Shown: one piece after another, positions 1 through 9,995 of the stretch
Position numbering within the stretch: the stretch's first letter is position 1
How the letters are laid out: the number at the start of each line of letters is the position of its first letter
Assembly (NCBI GenBank): GCA_900095165.1
Contig: LT606947.1
Coordinates: 744,001-808,000, forward strand
DNA: 64,000 nt
Source of the DNA: Polynucleobacter necessarius
GTDB taxonomy: Bacteria > Pseudomonadota > Gammaproteobacteria > Burkholderiales > Burkholderiaceae
Direction of reading: 5' to 3'
Notes under the pieces: model-generated
The model's input: only the letters and a program-made list of their open reading frames with translations
The model's database searches: none
What the model was told of the DNA's origin: nothing
Position numbers and translations under genes: made by a program

Positions 1-816
1 GTGCCACTTGCGCATTGAGATATTCAACATAAGCCGCGGCATTATTAGAGTAACGCGCCTTAGCCACATTCTTAATCATCTCCAAGCGCATGACAGATTC
101 TTTAAGGACCTGTAGCTGCTTTTGTGATGCTAGAGCGTTGTAATACAAGGTCGATAACTGCGCACCCAGAGTTGCAAGTAAGTGGATTCGCTTTGGGCTA
201 GGAGCGCTTCAGCATTGGTATTGGCGATATCGGATGCCAAACTCTTCTTGCTTGGAAACTGAAATGGTTGTGCAATAGAAATAGCGTTATTACTACTAAT
301 GCCATTGAGGTACTGCGGTGAAGGCGCATTAGCCCCGCCCAATCCCAACGGTGAATTTACTGGCATACCAGACCACACCAAGCCGACCTGTGGGTTAGCT
401 GGTGCATTGATCTGTGGCACCGTTGCTTTTGCAGATAAATAGGATTCGCGTAAGGAAGACAGTTGCGGGTTATTCAACTTAAGTTCAGTCCCGAGCTGAC
501 GCAAATTCATTTCGGCTGGGCCTGATGGTGCGCCCTTGGTATAGATCTTCGGCGTATTACCTGGCTTTATTGGCGCAAACAAGGATGCTGCATTGGCAGG
601 ATTGGCTTGGTTGCTCTCCTTGCTAACTACTGGCGGTGCAGATAGGAAATCTTTTGATTCATTCGTTTGAACTGTGACGCTAACAGGAATTGGGGCGTTT
701 GACTGGGCAAAAACAGAAGATACAAAAAGTAGAGAGGCAACTGCACCAGCAACCCGGTTTTTGAGAGTTAATTTTGCATCTATAAATGCGCTCGTATTTA
801 TGTGGCCGTAAATCAA
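1..816 (-). pseudogene. TolC-like outer-membrane efflux protein, frameshifted and cut by the window edge
   Basis: This is the N-terminal part of an OEP/TolC-type outer-membrane factor, a family that forms the exit duct of tripartite efflux pumps. A hydrophobic signal segment (ending in VFAQS) is followed by an Ala/Pro-rich linker and the start of the helical OEP domain. The reading frame ends at 130. The homologous sequence continues in another frame through 1-165, as a helical stretch including LYYNALASQKQLQ and VEYLNAQVA, so one base appears to be inserted near the CCC at 165-167. I chose the TTG at 816 because an AGAGG lies 8 nt upstream and no ATG lies between it and the signal peptide. 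The broken porin gene lies upstream on the same strand. Substrate cannot be judged; the rest of the gene lies outside the window. Confidence 0.7.
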
Positions 817-992
817 ATCGGCTGCCTCTAAATCTGTACTAATGCTGTTTTTATAGCCCCAAATGCAGGTTTCCCTGTAATTAATGGGGGTTTTGAACGA
901 TTATAGGTGAGAAAAGACAAAAGTCTATTAATTAAGAATTTGTAACCGATTGATTCTAAAGACAATAATTAATCCGAATGTCTTGCAAATAC

Positions 993-2405
993 TTAAAACT
1001 CAGCATGAATCCTAAAAGACAGGATATTTACAGATCCGCGGGCAGAGTTATAGGCTGGATTGATGACGTGTTGAAAGTTCAATCCTGCTAGAACATTCTT
1101 AATTACGGTGACGTTGTAATACACCTCGCCAATCCGCTCTGGTGAGTATGAAATCGTTTGGCTTGGGCTCGCATAGTCGTCAATAAAGTAAGAAACACCT
1201 CCTGCTTGCAGATAAGCACGGCGATAGCTAGACAAGCCGTTTTGCATCATCGAGATACCAATACTGTCATTGGGGCGCTTCCAACTTGTGCCATTCATAC
1301 CCATACCAACAGAGATGGAGTTGTCCGCCTCAGTGAACGACATGGTCTCGGTATGGCCATCCGATGTAAAGGCGCGGCCATAGATGCCCAGGTCTTTTGT
1401 TAAAGCTTGCTCTCCATGCAAACCGATGCCGGTTTTGTATTGCATGCTATTTCGTACATTATTTATTGCTTGAGTGCCCTGTGCATTATTTTGAATGACG
1501 TAATTAGTAGCGTCTGAGAAGCGCGCCAACATCATTTTGTTGCGATAAGCCAAGACACTCACCTTACCGGGGAAATCGGCAATATTATGCTGACGCTATA
1601 TCTCTACTTGATCACCATAGGTGTTAAAGATTTGCCAATTGAGATCACGGCCATTTGGTGACTTGGGGGTGAGCATGCGTGAGGCGCGCATCACCCAGTT
1701 ATCGAGGTACCACTCACCCGCCAAACCCCAGCTGTAGCCTCTTGCATCGGCAGCGTAGTCATAGGCAAGATAGGTCATATTGCCCCAGTTCATAAACTGA
1801 ATGCGGGGATCTTTATCGTAACGGCTGTCATCGAAGGTATCGAGTGTGGAGAACTGACCGCCAGTCAGAACTACACGATTGCTACTGACAGTTTGCGTAA
1901 TTTGATTCGCTTCATTTTCAAGGACGACTTTATCGCCCTCTTGATTAATGGTTTGACGAACAAAGGCACGTGCAGAATAAAACTTCGCTTGCGCGCCATT
2001 GGCTTTAGTAGCCTCACCATTTGTGAAACCACCTAAACCAGAAAGATTGGAGAATGGGACACCAGAAACTACTTCTGGATTGAAATACACATCGGTATTT
2101 GGCGCAAGGCGGGCACCCATAAACAAAGTACCGGACCAGGTATAGCTCATCGACTTCTGAGCATCCAAGCTATTCTGACCAGAGTAGGATGAAGTGAAAT
2201 TGTTGTAACGCTGATTGATGTAAGTAGTTTGCCCGTGAATATTTACAGGCAAACCAAACAACTCCCCCTCAGTGGGCAGATCCTGAATGGGGGAAGCAAA
2301 ACTTGCGATTTGGTCTGAACCTGATCCCGCCTTCTGGGCGAGCGAGGTCGTGCTGCAAAATGCAGCAAGCAAGCTCAATAGAAGAAGATGGGATTTGTGG
2401 GTCAT
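993..2405 (-). pseudogene. OprB-type carbohydrate porin with an in-frame amber stop
   Basis: Signal peptide (LLLSLLAAFCSTTSLAQ) and a beta-barrel resembling the OprB carbohydrate-porin family, with the typical stretches HGQTTYINQR, NPEVVSGVPFSNL, GLGGFTNGE, FDDSRYDKDPRIQFMNW and YDYAADARGYSWG, ending in the terminal Phe of outer-membrane barrels. The frame is unbroken over 471 codons except for TAG at 1598-1596, right after GDQVEI, where I recall acidic or polar residues in this family. A single GAG-to-TAG change would explain it. Sugar diffusion across the outer membrane is the known family role. Without suppression only about 269 residues are made, too short for a full barrel. Confidence 0.8.
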
Positions 2406-2613
2406 TCACAATTTCACAATGCTTGGCATCAATGGCCAATGAATACTCAGGACCAGATCTACCTGGGTAAAAACAAGACAGCTCGGATAGGCACAGTGTG
2501 AGATTGAAGCTCAACATTGGTGCAGGCCAAATTATCCCCAAAAAGAGGCAATTTACCTAGAATTTATGTCGATTTAGTGACGATTGATGTCAGGGGGAGT
2601 GTTGAGGTGGCGC

Positions 2614-3237
2614 TTAGCCAACAGTACGGCGATCCATCAGCGCTCTAGCTAATGTGCCCGCATCAACATACTCAAGCTCACCATCCACCGGAATACCCCT
2701 GGCAATTCTGGTGACTTTGATGCCTTTGGCTTTAAGCGCTTCACCAATGTAGTGGGCAGTGGCCTCGCCTTCACTAGTGAAGTTGGTTGCCAGAACAACT
2801 TCTCTTACCGGCACTCCAGTGTCAGGGGCTTCAATGCGATTAAGCAGTCGATCGAAATGGATTTCATTTGGGCCAATACCATCAAGTGGCGAGATACGAC
2901 CCATCAAGACAAAATAGTTGCCTTTGAAACTCAAGGTCTGCTCAACCATCACTTGGTCTGCCGGCGTTTCCACAATGCATAGTAAGGATGGATCGCGACG
3001 ATCATCATTACAAGTGGCGCAGATTTGGGTTTCGGAGAAGGTGTTGCAACGGGCACAGTGCCCTACTGTCTCTACTGCCTCACCTAATGATCGAGCCAAT
3101 ACAGCTGCGCCATTGCGATCATGCTGCAATAGATAGAAAGCCATGCGTTGCGCTGACTTTGGTCCTACTCCAGGCAATACGCGCAATGCCTCGATCAAAC
3201 GACCGAGAGCATATTGTGGGGCCTCTTGACGTGCCAT
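2614..3237 (-). CDS. recR: Recombination mediator RecR
   Basis: RecR acts with RecO and RecF to load RecA on gapped, SSB-coated DNA. The 207-residue protein is of normal length. It shows a helix-hairpin-helix region ([14 protein letters not shown], residues 21-34), a four-cysteine zinc site (C61, C64, C73, C76) and a Toprim domain beginning near residue 86 (CIVETPADQ). It is the last gene of the minus-strand set dnaX-ybaB-recR, a widely conserved order. The gene is intact in a neighbourhood with many broken genes. Confidence 0.97.
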   Translation of the reverse strand: MARQEAPQYALGRLIEALRVLPGVGPKSAQRMAFYLLQHDRNGAAVLARSLGEAVETVGHCARCNTFSETQICATCNDDRRDPSLLCIVETPADQVMVEQTLSFKGNYFVLMGRISPLDGIGPNEIHFDRLLNRIEAPDTGVPVREVVLATNFTSEGEATAHYIGEALKAKGIKVTRIARGIPVDGELEYVDAGTLARALMDRRTVG

Positions 3238-3262
3238 TAAATAAATAGTTTTGTATTAGTGA

Positions 3263-3586
3263 TTAAAAAGGCAGTTTGAATCCTGGAGGCATTGGCATTC
3301 CAGCTGTAGCACCAGACATCACTTGTGAGCTAGCAGCTTCTACTTGTTTGAATGCTTCTGTATAGGCGGTGACTAATAAGTCTTCTAGCATTTCGCGATC
3401 ATCCATTGCGCCTGGATCAATCTGTACGCGCTTCATTTCGTGTTTTCCGGAGATGGTGACTTTAACCAAACCACCAGCAGCTTGACCGGTGACTTCTAGC
3501 GCAGCCAATTGCTCTTGCGCCACTTTCATCTTCTCTTGCATCTGCTGGGCTTGTTTCATCAGACCAGCAAGGCCACCTTTCATCAT
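3263..3586 (-). CDS. ybaB: YbaB/EbfC nucleoid-associated protein
   Basis: A small DNA-binding protein of the YbaB/EbfC family, which form tweezer-like dimers and are thought to act on nucleoid organisation. It has 107 residues, the normal length. The N-terminal helix is Met/Gln-rich ([19 protein letters not shown]), the middle carries the conserved [12 protein letters not shown] strand region, and the C-terminus is Pro/Gly/Met-rich ([11 protein letters not shown]). It lies between dnaX and recR on the same strand with gaps of 25-40 nt, so it is probably co-transcribed with them. Confidence 0.96.
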   Translation of the reverse strand: MMKGGLAGLMKQAQQMQEKMKVAQEQLAALEVTGQAAGGLVKVTISGKHEMKRVQIDPGAMDDREMLEDLLVTAYTEAFKQVEAASSQVMSGATAGMPMPPGFKLPF

Positions 3587-3626
3587 CGCCTTAGTTCCCT
3601 TTATTTAATATTGTTAAATCTAGCAA

Positions 3627-5240
3627 TCAAAGAGGCTTCACAGAACCACCAACTACTTTGGCTCCAAACTCTTTTTCCAATTGCTGAATAAATGGATCCT
3701 GAGCAATCATCTGCTCAGCATTTTGTCTTTTCTCTTGATGAATCTGCGCATCGACTTTAGCTACCGTCTTGCCTTCAACTTCACCTTTCTCTATTAATAC
3801 TTTGATCGGTTTACCAAAGTGCGTACTTAATGCATCAGCGAGACGGACAACCGAAGCTTCAGAAGCGAGTTGCGGCATTGGCGTCACAACGGTTGCGCGC
3901 ACACCTGCTGGTGAATCTTCCCAATCTTGCAATTCTGTCTGAAACGCTAACTGCTGAACCAAACCTTTAACCGGCAACTGACGCATCAAGGCATGCCAGT
4001 CTGGACGGTTGGCTGCTGGTACAGGAGCTGGAGGAGCAGAAGATTTAACTGGAGTAGCTGTTTGATTTGCTGGTGCCACTGGTCTTGGGGCGCTTGCCAC
4101 TGGCGGTGTGGAGCTCCCCCCTACTCTGCCTGGCGTTTCATTACCGGGACGAAAAGCCAGCATGCGCAAGAGCGTCATTGCAAAGCCAGTTTGCTCATCC
4201 GGTGCGAGCGATAAGTCAGGACGACTAGTAATACTAATTTGATAGAAGAGTTGTGCTTCTTCCTTTGTCAGCGCGCTAGCTAAGCGACGAATCTCTGATG
4301 CTTCAGGCCAATCTTCCAATACGGATTGGGGAACGATTTGTGCAGCAGCAATCTTTTGAATGAGACTTGATAAATCAGCAAGCGCTAATGAGAAAGACAT
4401 ACTGCGCTCACCCATCTCATTAGAGATAGCGAGCAATGTCGCACCATCTTTTGCAATCAAAGCATCTAGAATACGCATAAGGTACGCATCATCCAGGGTG
4501 CCGAGCATGCCACGCACTGCTTCTTCAGATACTTTCCCGGCTGCGTATGCAATAGCTTGATCGGTCAACGATAAGGCATCGCGCATTGAGCCTTGGGCAG
4601 CTTTAGCCAAGACGCGCAGCGCATTGGTTTCGTAATCAACTTTTTCTGCGGCGAGCACTTTTTCTAAATGCTCAACGATAAGCGGTACTGGCATTTGCTT
4701 GAGGTTGAATTGCAAGCAACGGGACAGAATAGTTACCGGAATCTTTTGGAGATCAGTAGTCGCAAGTATGAACTTCACATGTTCAGGCGGCTCTTCGAGC
4801 GTCTTGAGCATGGCATTAAAGGCATGATTGGTGAGCATGTGCACCTCGTCAATCATGTACACCTTGTAACGCGCATTACTTGGAGCGTAGGCTGCTTTCT
4901 CTAATAGAGCGGCAATATCATCTACCCCGCGATTACTCGCAGCATCCATCTCAATATAGTCAACAAAGCGGCCAGCATCAATTTCTAGGCAAGCTGGGCA
5001 TTTTCCGCAGGGTTCTGAGGTCATGCGACCTTGACCATCTTCCCCGGTGCAATTGAGGGCTTTGGCCATTATTCGGGCAATAGTGGTCTTTCCGACCCCA
5101 CGGGTACCTGTAAAGAGCCAAGCGTGGTGTAGTCGACCCTGGTCTAAGGCATGGGTTAATGCCTTAACCACATGGTCTTGTCCTACCAATTGGGAGAAAG
5201 TTTTAGGGCGCCACGAACGGGCTAAAGCCAATGCTGTCAT
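3627..5240 (-). CDS. dnaX: DNA polymerase III tau/gamma subunit
   Basis: Clamp-loader ATPase of the replicative polymerase. In 537 residues it shows Walker A GTRGVGKT (44-52), a zinc module (C64, C78, C81, C84), Walker B/DEVH (131-134), the ATT sensor (FILATTDLQK), the SRC arginine-finger motif (LSRCLQFN), and a Pro/Ala-rich linker (about 365-415) before a C-terminal polymerase-binding domain. It is shorter than the 643-residue E. coli tau. I saw no A-AAA-AAG slippery site, so a frameshifted gamma product is not indicated. It heads the dnaX-ybaB-recR block and is divergent from the SRP RNA just upstream. Confidence 0.97.
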   Translation of the reverse strand: MTALALARSWRPKTFSQLVGQDHVVKALTHALDQGRLHHAWLFTGTRGVGKTTIARIMAKALNCTGEDGQGRMTSEPCGKCPACLEIDAGRFVDYIEMDAASNRGVDDIAALLEKAAYAPSNARYKVYMIDEVHMLTNHAFNAMLKTLEEPPEHVKFILATTDLQKIPVTILSRCLQFNLKQMPVPLIVEHLEKVLAAEKVDYETNALRVLAKAAQGSMRDALSLTDQAIAYAAGKVSEEAVRGMLGTLDDAYLMRILDALIAKDGATLLAISNEMGERSMSFSLALADLSSLIQKIAAAQIVPQSVLEDWPEASEIRRLASALTKEEAQLFYQISITSRPDLSLAPDEQTGFAMTLLRMLAFRPGNETPGRVGGSSTPPVASAPRPVAPANQTATPVKSSAPPAPVPAANRPDWHALMRQLPVKGLVQQLAFQTELQDWEDSPAGVRATVVTPMPQLASEASVVRLADALSTHFGKPIKVLIEKGEVEGKTVAKVDAQIHQEKRQNAEQMIAQDPFIQQLEKEFGAKVVGGSVKPL

Positions 5241-5270
5241 GTATTACATTCTAACAAGCTAAAATGGAAT

Positions 5271-5371
5271 TGGACGGGCCTCCCCGCATGGCGGTTTGGA
5301 TAACCTGGTCAGGTCGGGAACGAAGCAGCCAAACCCAATTCTGTCAGTGCCGGGGGTCGGGCTCGTCCACC
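5271..5371 (+). ncRNA. ffs: Small (4.5S-type) signal recognition particle RNA
   Basis: The conserved SRP core is present on the plus strand (GGTCAGGTCGGGAACGAAGCAGCC region, 5308-5333), including the GGTCAGG and AGCAGCC loop strands bound by Ffh. The ends pair into the long closing stem: TGGACGGGCC at 5271-5280 against GGGCTCGTCCA near 5359-5369. The length of about 100 nt is usual for the short bacterial form. Its position next to dnaX is common in betaproteobacteria. It acts in co-translational targeting of membrane proteins. Ends are good to a few bases. Confidence 0.95.
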
Positions 5372-5375
5372 TTCC

Positions 5376-5760
5376 CCAAGCTAGATTTAGCCCAATTACA
5401 GGATCTTTAAGACTCTGAAGATTCCCCAAATCATCCAAATAATCAATAAAACCAGCATGACTCTTGAATCTAAAGAGATTCGAAATAGCATTAAATGCTT
5501 GTGAGAGCATTCGATAGATAGTCGCATCTAAATCCCCGCCGTAGTCTGAAAGATTTAGCGTAGACATTTAAGGGTTGGAATTACATAAGTCAGAGATTAT
5601 TTAACCGTAGGAATGCGATGTAGCTAGACCCCTCCAGCAGCAAGTTAAATGGCTTGACTTGGTCAGCATCAGCTTGTTAAAAATCCTAAACAAGCAAGCT
5701 TTGATTTTCTATGTTGCGTACTTTCCTACAATCTTTTCCGTAAAAGATGATGTAATATAT
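5376..5760. other. Stretch without a recognised gene between ffs and the toxin-antitoxin locus
   Basis: About 385 bases with no convincing gene. A minus-strand open frame starts at 5567 (MSTLNLSDYGGDLDATIYR) but has no ribosome-binding site, and its second half runs antisense through the SRP RNA. I do not recognise its product and do not call it a gene. The right end, around 5735-5760, is AT-rich (GTAATATATGC) and probably holds the promoter of the HigBA-type locus. Confidence 0.4.
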
Positions 5761-5776
5761 GCACCATAATTGGTGC
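5761..5776. promoter_or_regulatory. Inverted repeat, probable operator of the HigBA-type locus
   Basis: GCACCA-TAAT-TGGTGC is a perfect 6-bp inverted repeat with a 4-bp spacer, 9 bases before the toxin start and just after an AT-rich -10-like element (TAATAT, 5754-5759). Antitoxins of this family repress their own promoter by binding such palindromes. That this is the site is inferred from position and symmetry. Confidence 0.6.
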
Positions 5777-5785
5777 GCTACTTGG

Positions 5786-6067
5786 ATGAGAAATTCCATC
5801 CTAGAAGTTCACTTTTATGCAACCGAACACGGAAATGAACCAGTTAGTGTGTGGCTTAAGTCCTTAAGTGCTGTTGATAGGAAACGTATTGGGGAAGACA
5901 TTAAGACTGTTCAATTTTGATGGCCACTATGAATGCTTTTGGTCAAACATCTTGATGGGGATATTTGGGAGGTTCGAGTGAATCTCAGTAAGAGTATCGC
6001 CAGAATCTTGTTTGCACTAGATAAGAGCTCAATGATATTGATTCATGGATTTATCAAAAAGCAGTAG
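5786..6067 (+). pseudogene. HigB/RelE-type toxin (phage Gp49-like family) with two in-frame UGA stops
   Basis: One frame encodes a 93-residue protein of the Gp49-like/HigB toxin family: an N-terminal segment (EVHFYATEHGNEPVSVWL), IGEDIKTVQF, then WPL, KHLDGDIWEVRVNLS, RILFAL and the C-terminal ILIHGFIKK. Members are ribosome-dependent mRNA interferases. TGA codons lie at 5918-5920 and 5930-5932, flanking WPL. Both fall where relatives normally have glycine (QFGWPLGMP pattern, from memory), so each is one step from GGA. The rest is well preserved, suggesting recent inactivation. The partner antitoxin downstream is open. Confidence 0.8.
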
Positions 6068-6129
6068 AAGACATTGAAGTCTAATCTAGATCTGGCAAAA
6101 GATAGAGTAAAGAAATTAAGGAGGCGCTT

Positions 6130-6417
6130 ATGAAGAAAAAACATATCGGCAGTAGCTTTGATGATTTCTTAAAAGAGGAATCGATCTTTGATCACTCTAG
6201 TGCAGTAGCGGTCAAAAGAGCTATCGCCTGGCAAATTGAACAAGAAATGATCAAACAAAAGCTTACTAAGACTTTGATGGCAAAGAAAATGCACGCCAGC
6301 CGAGCAGCCCTCAATCGCTTGCTTGATGAATCGGATACCAGCCTCACGCTACTGACATTAACAAGCGCTGCATCCGCACTTGGCAAGATGATTAAGTTTG
6401 AAATGAAAGCGGCTTGA
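6130..6417 (+). CDS. HigA-like helix-turn-helix antitoxin
   Basis: A 95-residue XRE-type DNA-binding protein with a helix-turn-helix at about residues 45-85 (LTKTLMAKKMHASRAALNRLL). It has the usual second-gene position of HigBA-type loci, 62 nt after the toxin stop, with AAGGAGG 6 nt before its ATG. Family members neutralise the toxin and repress the shared promoter. Since the toxin appears dead, this would now be an orphan antitoxin or simple repressor. Assignment to a specific TA subfamily is uncertain. Confidence 0.85.
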   Translation: MKKKHIGSSFDDFLKEESIFDHSSAVAVKRAIAWQIEQEMIKQKLTKTLMAKKMHASRAALNRLLDESDTSLTLLTLTSAASALGKMIKFEMKAA

Positions 6418-6500
6418 GTTTCATTAAACATGATCTTTGGCATAGACAAGTCAAACTCAAGGCACAATAGCCACTCAAATACCCTGTACTGAAAAAGCCC

Positions 6501-7160
6501 ATGCCACAAGCCATTATTTTCGATGTAGAAGCAACCGATAAGAACAATGCCGTCATTATTGAGGCCGCTTCTTTGGATGTCACCTCGATTAATCCACTTG
6601 CAGTTGGCAATCCTTGGGTGCAGCGTTACAATCCTGGTAAACCAATTAGTTTGGGTGCTTTATCGACTCACCACATCATGGATGAAGATTTGGTTAATTG
6701 CCCTGCTAGCAGCTCATTTAGATTGCCTCCTGGCGCTAAATATTTAATTGGTCACAACATCGACTTTGATTGGGTTGCTATTGGAATTCCAGATGTAAAG
6801 CGCATCTGCACACTGGCGCTTGCTCGTAGCCTTTGGCCTAATTTAGATAGTCATACCCAAAGCGCTCTGCTCTATTACTTCGAACGCGATACTGCAAGAG
6901 AGCAATTACGCAATGCGCATAGTGCCTTAGCTGATGTTTGGATCTGCTCAAAAATCGTTGCTCAAATTATTGAGAAGTTGCGCCCCGTTTCTTTGGATGC
7001 CTTATGGGAAATGTCTGAAAAAGCCAGAATCCCTACAGTAATGCCGTATGGAAAACATAAAGGTGAGCTTATTAGCCAAGTGTCGCGTGATTACAAACAG
7101 TGGCTGCTACGTCAGGAAAATATTTCAGAGTATCTGCGCAAAGCGCTTGAAACCAAATAA
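6501..7160 (+). CDS. ExoX-like 3'-5' DNA exonuclease
   Basis: A DnaQ-superfamily exonuclease with the DEDDh residues visible: D8 and E10 (FDVEAT), D88 or D90 in GHNIDFDW, and the H...D motif in NAHSALADVW (about 139-145). The C-terminal part (VMPYGKHKGELISQVSRDY) matches the small DUF3820-like module that follows the nuclease domain in exodeoxyribonuclease X. ExoX degrades single-stranded DNA ends in mismatch repair and UV tolerance. Length is 219 residues against 220 for E. coli ExoX. It is likely its own transcription unit. Confidence 0.85.
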   Translation: MPQAIIFDVEATDKNNAVIIEAASLDVTSINPLAVGNPWVQRYNPGKPISLGALSTHHIMDEDLVNCPASSSFRLPPGAKYLIGHNIDFDWVAIGIPDVKRICTLALARSLWPNLDSHTQSALLYYFERDTAREQLRNAHSALADVWICSKIVAQIIEKLRPVSLDALWEMSEKARIPTVMPYGKHKGELISQVSRDYKQWLLRQENISEYLRKALETK

Positions 7161-7274
7161 AACAGGGGGCATTAACCTCCTATTTTGCTTTTCATCCAGT
7201 GCTACTACGTTAGTTTGCAACCATCTAATCAATCAACCGTTACTTCCGTTGTCTTAACTAGCTTGACCTAAAAC

Positions 7275-8375
7275 TTTTCATCCTCTGCCAGAAACTTTGC
7301 AAATGCTGCCGGAGAGGTAGATGAGGTAATTTATGGCTGCGCAAATCAAGCAGGTGAAGATAATCGCAATCTTGCACGCATGAGTTCCTTATTAGCAGGG
7401 CCTATCACCAGATGTTCCAGGCTCCACAATCAATCGATTATGCGGATCAGGCATGGATGCTATTGGAACTGCCGCACGCGCTATTGCCTCAGGGGAAATT
7501 CATTTGGCGATTGCTGGTGGCGCAGAAAGCATGAGTCGCGCACCTTATGTCATGCCAAAAGCAGACTCTGCATTTTCACGCGGACACTCTTTACAAGACA
7601 CCACTATTGGTTGGCGCTTTATTAATCCTTTAATCAAAAAAGCGTATGGCGTAGATTCGATGCCTGAGACCGCAGAAAATGTTGCCGATGACTTTAAGAT
7701 CAATCGCGCAGATCAAGACCAGATGGCGCTGCGAAGCCAAATTAAAGCTGCTGCCTCACAAGCGAGTGGTCGCTTTGCCAAAGAAATTACACCGGTCACC
7801 ATCCCCTAGAAAAAATGGGATCCTATCGTTGTTGATCAGGACGAACATCCTCGCGCAACTACTATCGAGGCGCTTGCTAAATTAAAACCCATCGTTCGCC
7901 CTGACGGAACCGTGACAACAGGAAATGCTTCTGGGGTTAATGATGACGCCTGTGCACTACTGCTTGCCAGTGAAGAAGCAGTTAAAAAATATCAACTCAA
8001 GCCAAGAGCCAAGATTTTGGGTATGGCAACAGCTGGCGTTCCTCCTCGAATTATGGGGATTGGCCCTGCCCCTGCATCCAAAAAGATTCTGCAGCGTCTT
8101 GGTATGACCGTCGATCAAATGGATGTCATTGAACTCATGAAGCATTTGCTTCTCAAGGCCCGGTTACTCTTCGTGATCTAGGGGTTGCTGACGATGATGC
8201 GCGAGTAAATCCTAACGGCGGCGCTATCGCTTTAGGCAATCCACTAGGTATGAGTGGTGCACACCTAGTCACTACTGCGCTAGTTGAGCTTGAGCAAAAG
8301 CAAAAGCGTTATGCACTATGTACAATGTGTATTGGTGTTAGCTAACGTATCGCCATGGTGATTGAATGCATCTAA
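7275..8375 (+). pseudogene. Thiolase (3-oxoadipyl-CoA/acetyl-CoA acyltransferase type), multiply broken
   Basis: Remains of a thiolase can be followed across three frames: EVDEVIYGCANQAGEDNRN, then RLCGSGMDA with the acyl-accepting Cys, GGAESMSRAPYVM, GNASGVNDDACALLLAS, a [10 protein letters not shown] segment in another frame, [10 protein letters not shown] and the C-terminal CIGV. The GCANQAGEDNRN stretch resembles PcaF-type enzymes. About 45 N-terminal codons are missing. Frame changes lie near 7405-7415 and 8137-8140 (one A lost in ELNEAF). Stops lie at 7807-7809 (TAG) and 8343-8345 (TAA, just before the natural end). It cannot make active enzyme. Confidence 0.9.
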
Positions 8376-8387
8376 CATCGAGATCTT

Positions 8388-9994
8388 ATGAATCAAACTC
8401 CGACCCAAACACCGCGCACTGAGGGCTGGCTATCGCCCTTGAGGCATAGCGTGTTTAGATCGCTGTGGTCAGTATGGCTAATCGCCAATATCTGCATGTG
8501 GATGAATGATGTTGCTGCAGCATGGACAATGACCTCCTTGACCAACTCGGCAACTTTGATTGCGCTGGTACAAACCGCTTCAAACTTGCCAGTTTTACTT
8601 TTAGGGATTCCTAGCGGCGCACTTGCAGATATCATCAATCGCAAACATTATTTTCTATTTGCGCAAATTTGGCTTGCCACCAATGCCACTGTGTTAATGC
8701 TGTTCCTGGTCTTTGATGCACTCAACCCCTATTTACTACTTTTACTGACCTTTACTAACGGTATCGGTCTTGCAATGCGCTGGCCTATCTTTGCCGCCAT
8801 TATTCCCGATCTCGTGCCACGCGATATCCTCCCCTCAGCACTCGCCCTTAATGCGATTGCTATGAATATCTCCAGAATTGTTGGCCCCATAACAGCTGGA
8901 GCAATCATTGCGGCTGCTGGCAGTAAATATGTTTTTGCTTTAAATACGGCTTTATCGCTCATCACCGTTATCGTTGTGATACGCTGGAAATATCAAAACT
9001 ATGTTTCTGCACTTCCGGGTGAGCGTTTCGTCGACGCCATGAGGGTTGGCATGCAGCACGCTTGGCAATCAAATCGCATGCGCACCATTATTGGCAGGGG
9101 ATTTTTATTCTTCTTCCAATCTACTGGTCTAATTGCTCTATTGCCCATAATTGCCAAGGATCACTTCCAGGGCGATGCCCATACATTCACCTTGCTACTT
9201 TCCTCGCTGGGCTTAGGAGCAATCGTTGCGGGCTCACAATTACCGCGCCTTAGAAAGCAAATCAAAACCAGTAATTTAATTACCTACGGATTAATCCTTT
9301 TAACAGTCGCCTCGAGTGGCGTTGTTCTAGTTACAGATCTTTGGCTTGCATCCTTATTGATGATGGCTTGTGGTGCAGCATGGATTGCTGTGGCGAACTC
9401 ATTAACGACTTCTACGCAGATGAGCCTGCCTAGTTGGGTTCGTGCGCGAGGTATGTCCATCTACCAAATGGGCTTAATGGGAGGAAGTGCATCTGGAGCT
9501 GCAGTTTGGGGGAAATTAGCCACTGAATTTGGGGTAGTTAATAGCATTCTGATCAGCTCCGCCTTTGGATTCATGGTGCTTTTTTCGTTCGCAAGCATCG
9601 CATTGACAATCATCCTTTAGAAGACTTCACTCCAGTTTGCCAACTAGAGCGCTCTCACCCAAGCGCCGATATTGATATGGCTGTTGGCCCTGCCATGATT
9701 TCGATTGAGTATCAAATTCATCCAGAAAAATCTGAAGAATTTAAAAAGTTGATGGCTAAATCTCGAAAGTCACGCCTAAGGCAAAGCACTCTTTCCTGGA
9801 GTCCGTTCAATGATGCCGAGCATCTTGGCAAGTTTGTTGAGTATTTCGTATTTAACACCTGGGCCGATTACCTAAGAAGGTTTGATCGCTTTACAGCCGA
9901 AGACCTCAAGATGCAAGAGGAGCGCCATCGCTATCACATTGATTCTCACCTCCCTAAAATTACCAGGCGGGTTTCGGCTGCAATCATTGATTAA
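8388..9994 (+). pseudogene. MFS_3-family transporter with C-terminal monooxygenase-like domain, frameshifted
   Basis: The first 410 codons encode a 12-helix major facilitator of the MFS_3/EntS-like group (PLRHSVFRSLWSVWLIANI, GIPSGALADIINR, WVRARGMSIYQMGLMGG). The frame stops at 9618-9620, but the family sequence continues in another frame (NHPLEDFTPVCQLERSHPSAD, then IEYQIHPEKSEEFKKLM and HRYHIDSHLPKI) to 9994. This reproduces the known architecture with a small cytosolic ABM-like tail. A one-base deletion near 9604-9610 explains it. The membrane part is complete, so a tail-less transporter could still be made. Confidence 0.82.
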
Positions 9995-9995
9995 G

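Noticed and set aside
3627-5240. Programmed frameshift in dnaX to make gamma
   Set aside because: No A-AAA-AAG heptamer was seen; the A5G runs present lie in the ATPase part and lack the E. coli pattern.
5259-5567. 102-codon minus-strand frame over the SRP RNA
   Set aside because: No RBS, no recognised domain, and half of it is the antisense of a structured RNA.
5918-5932. In-frame UGA codons with selD in the same window, suggesting selenoproteins
   Set aside because: The UGA sites fall at Gly or Trp positions, not Cys, no SECIS-like hairpin was evident, and UAG and UAA stops occur as well. Decay explains all of them.
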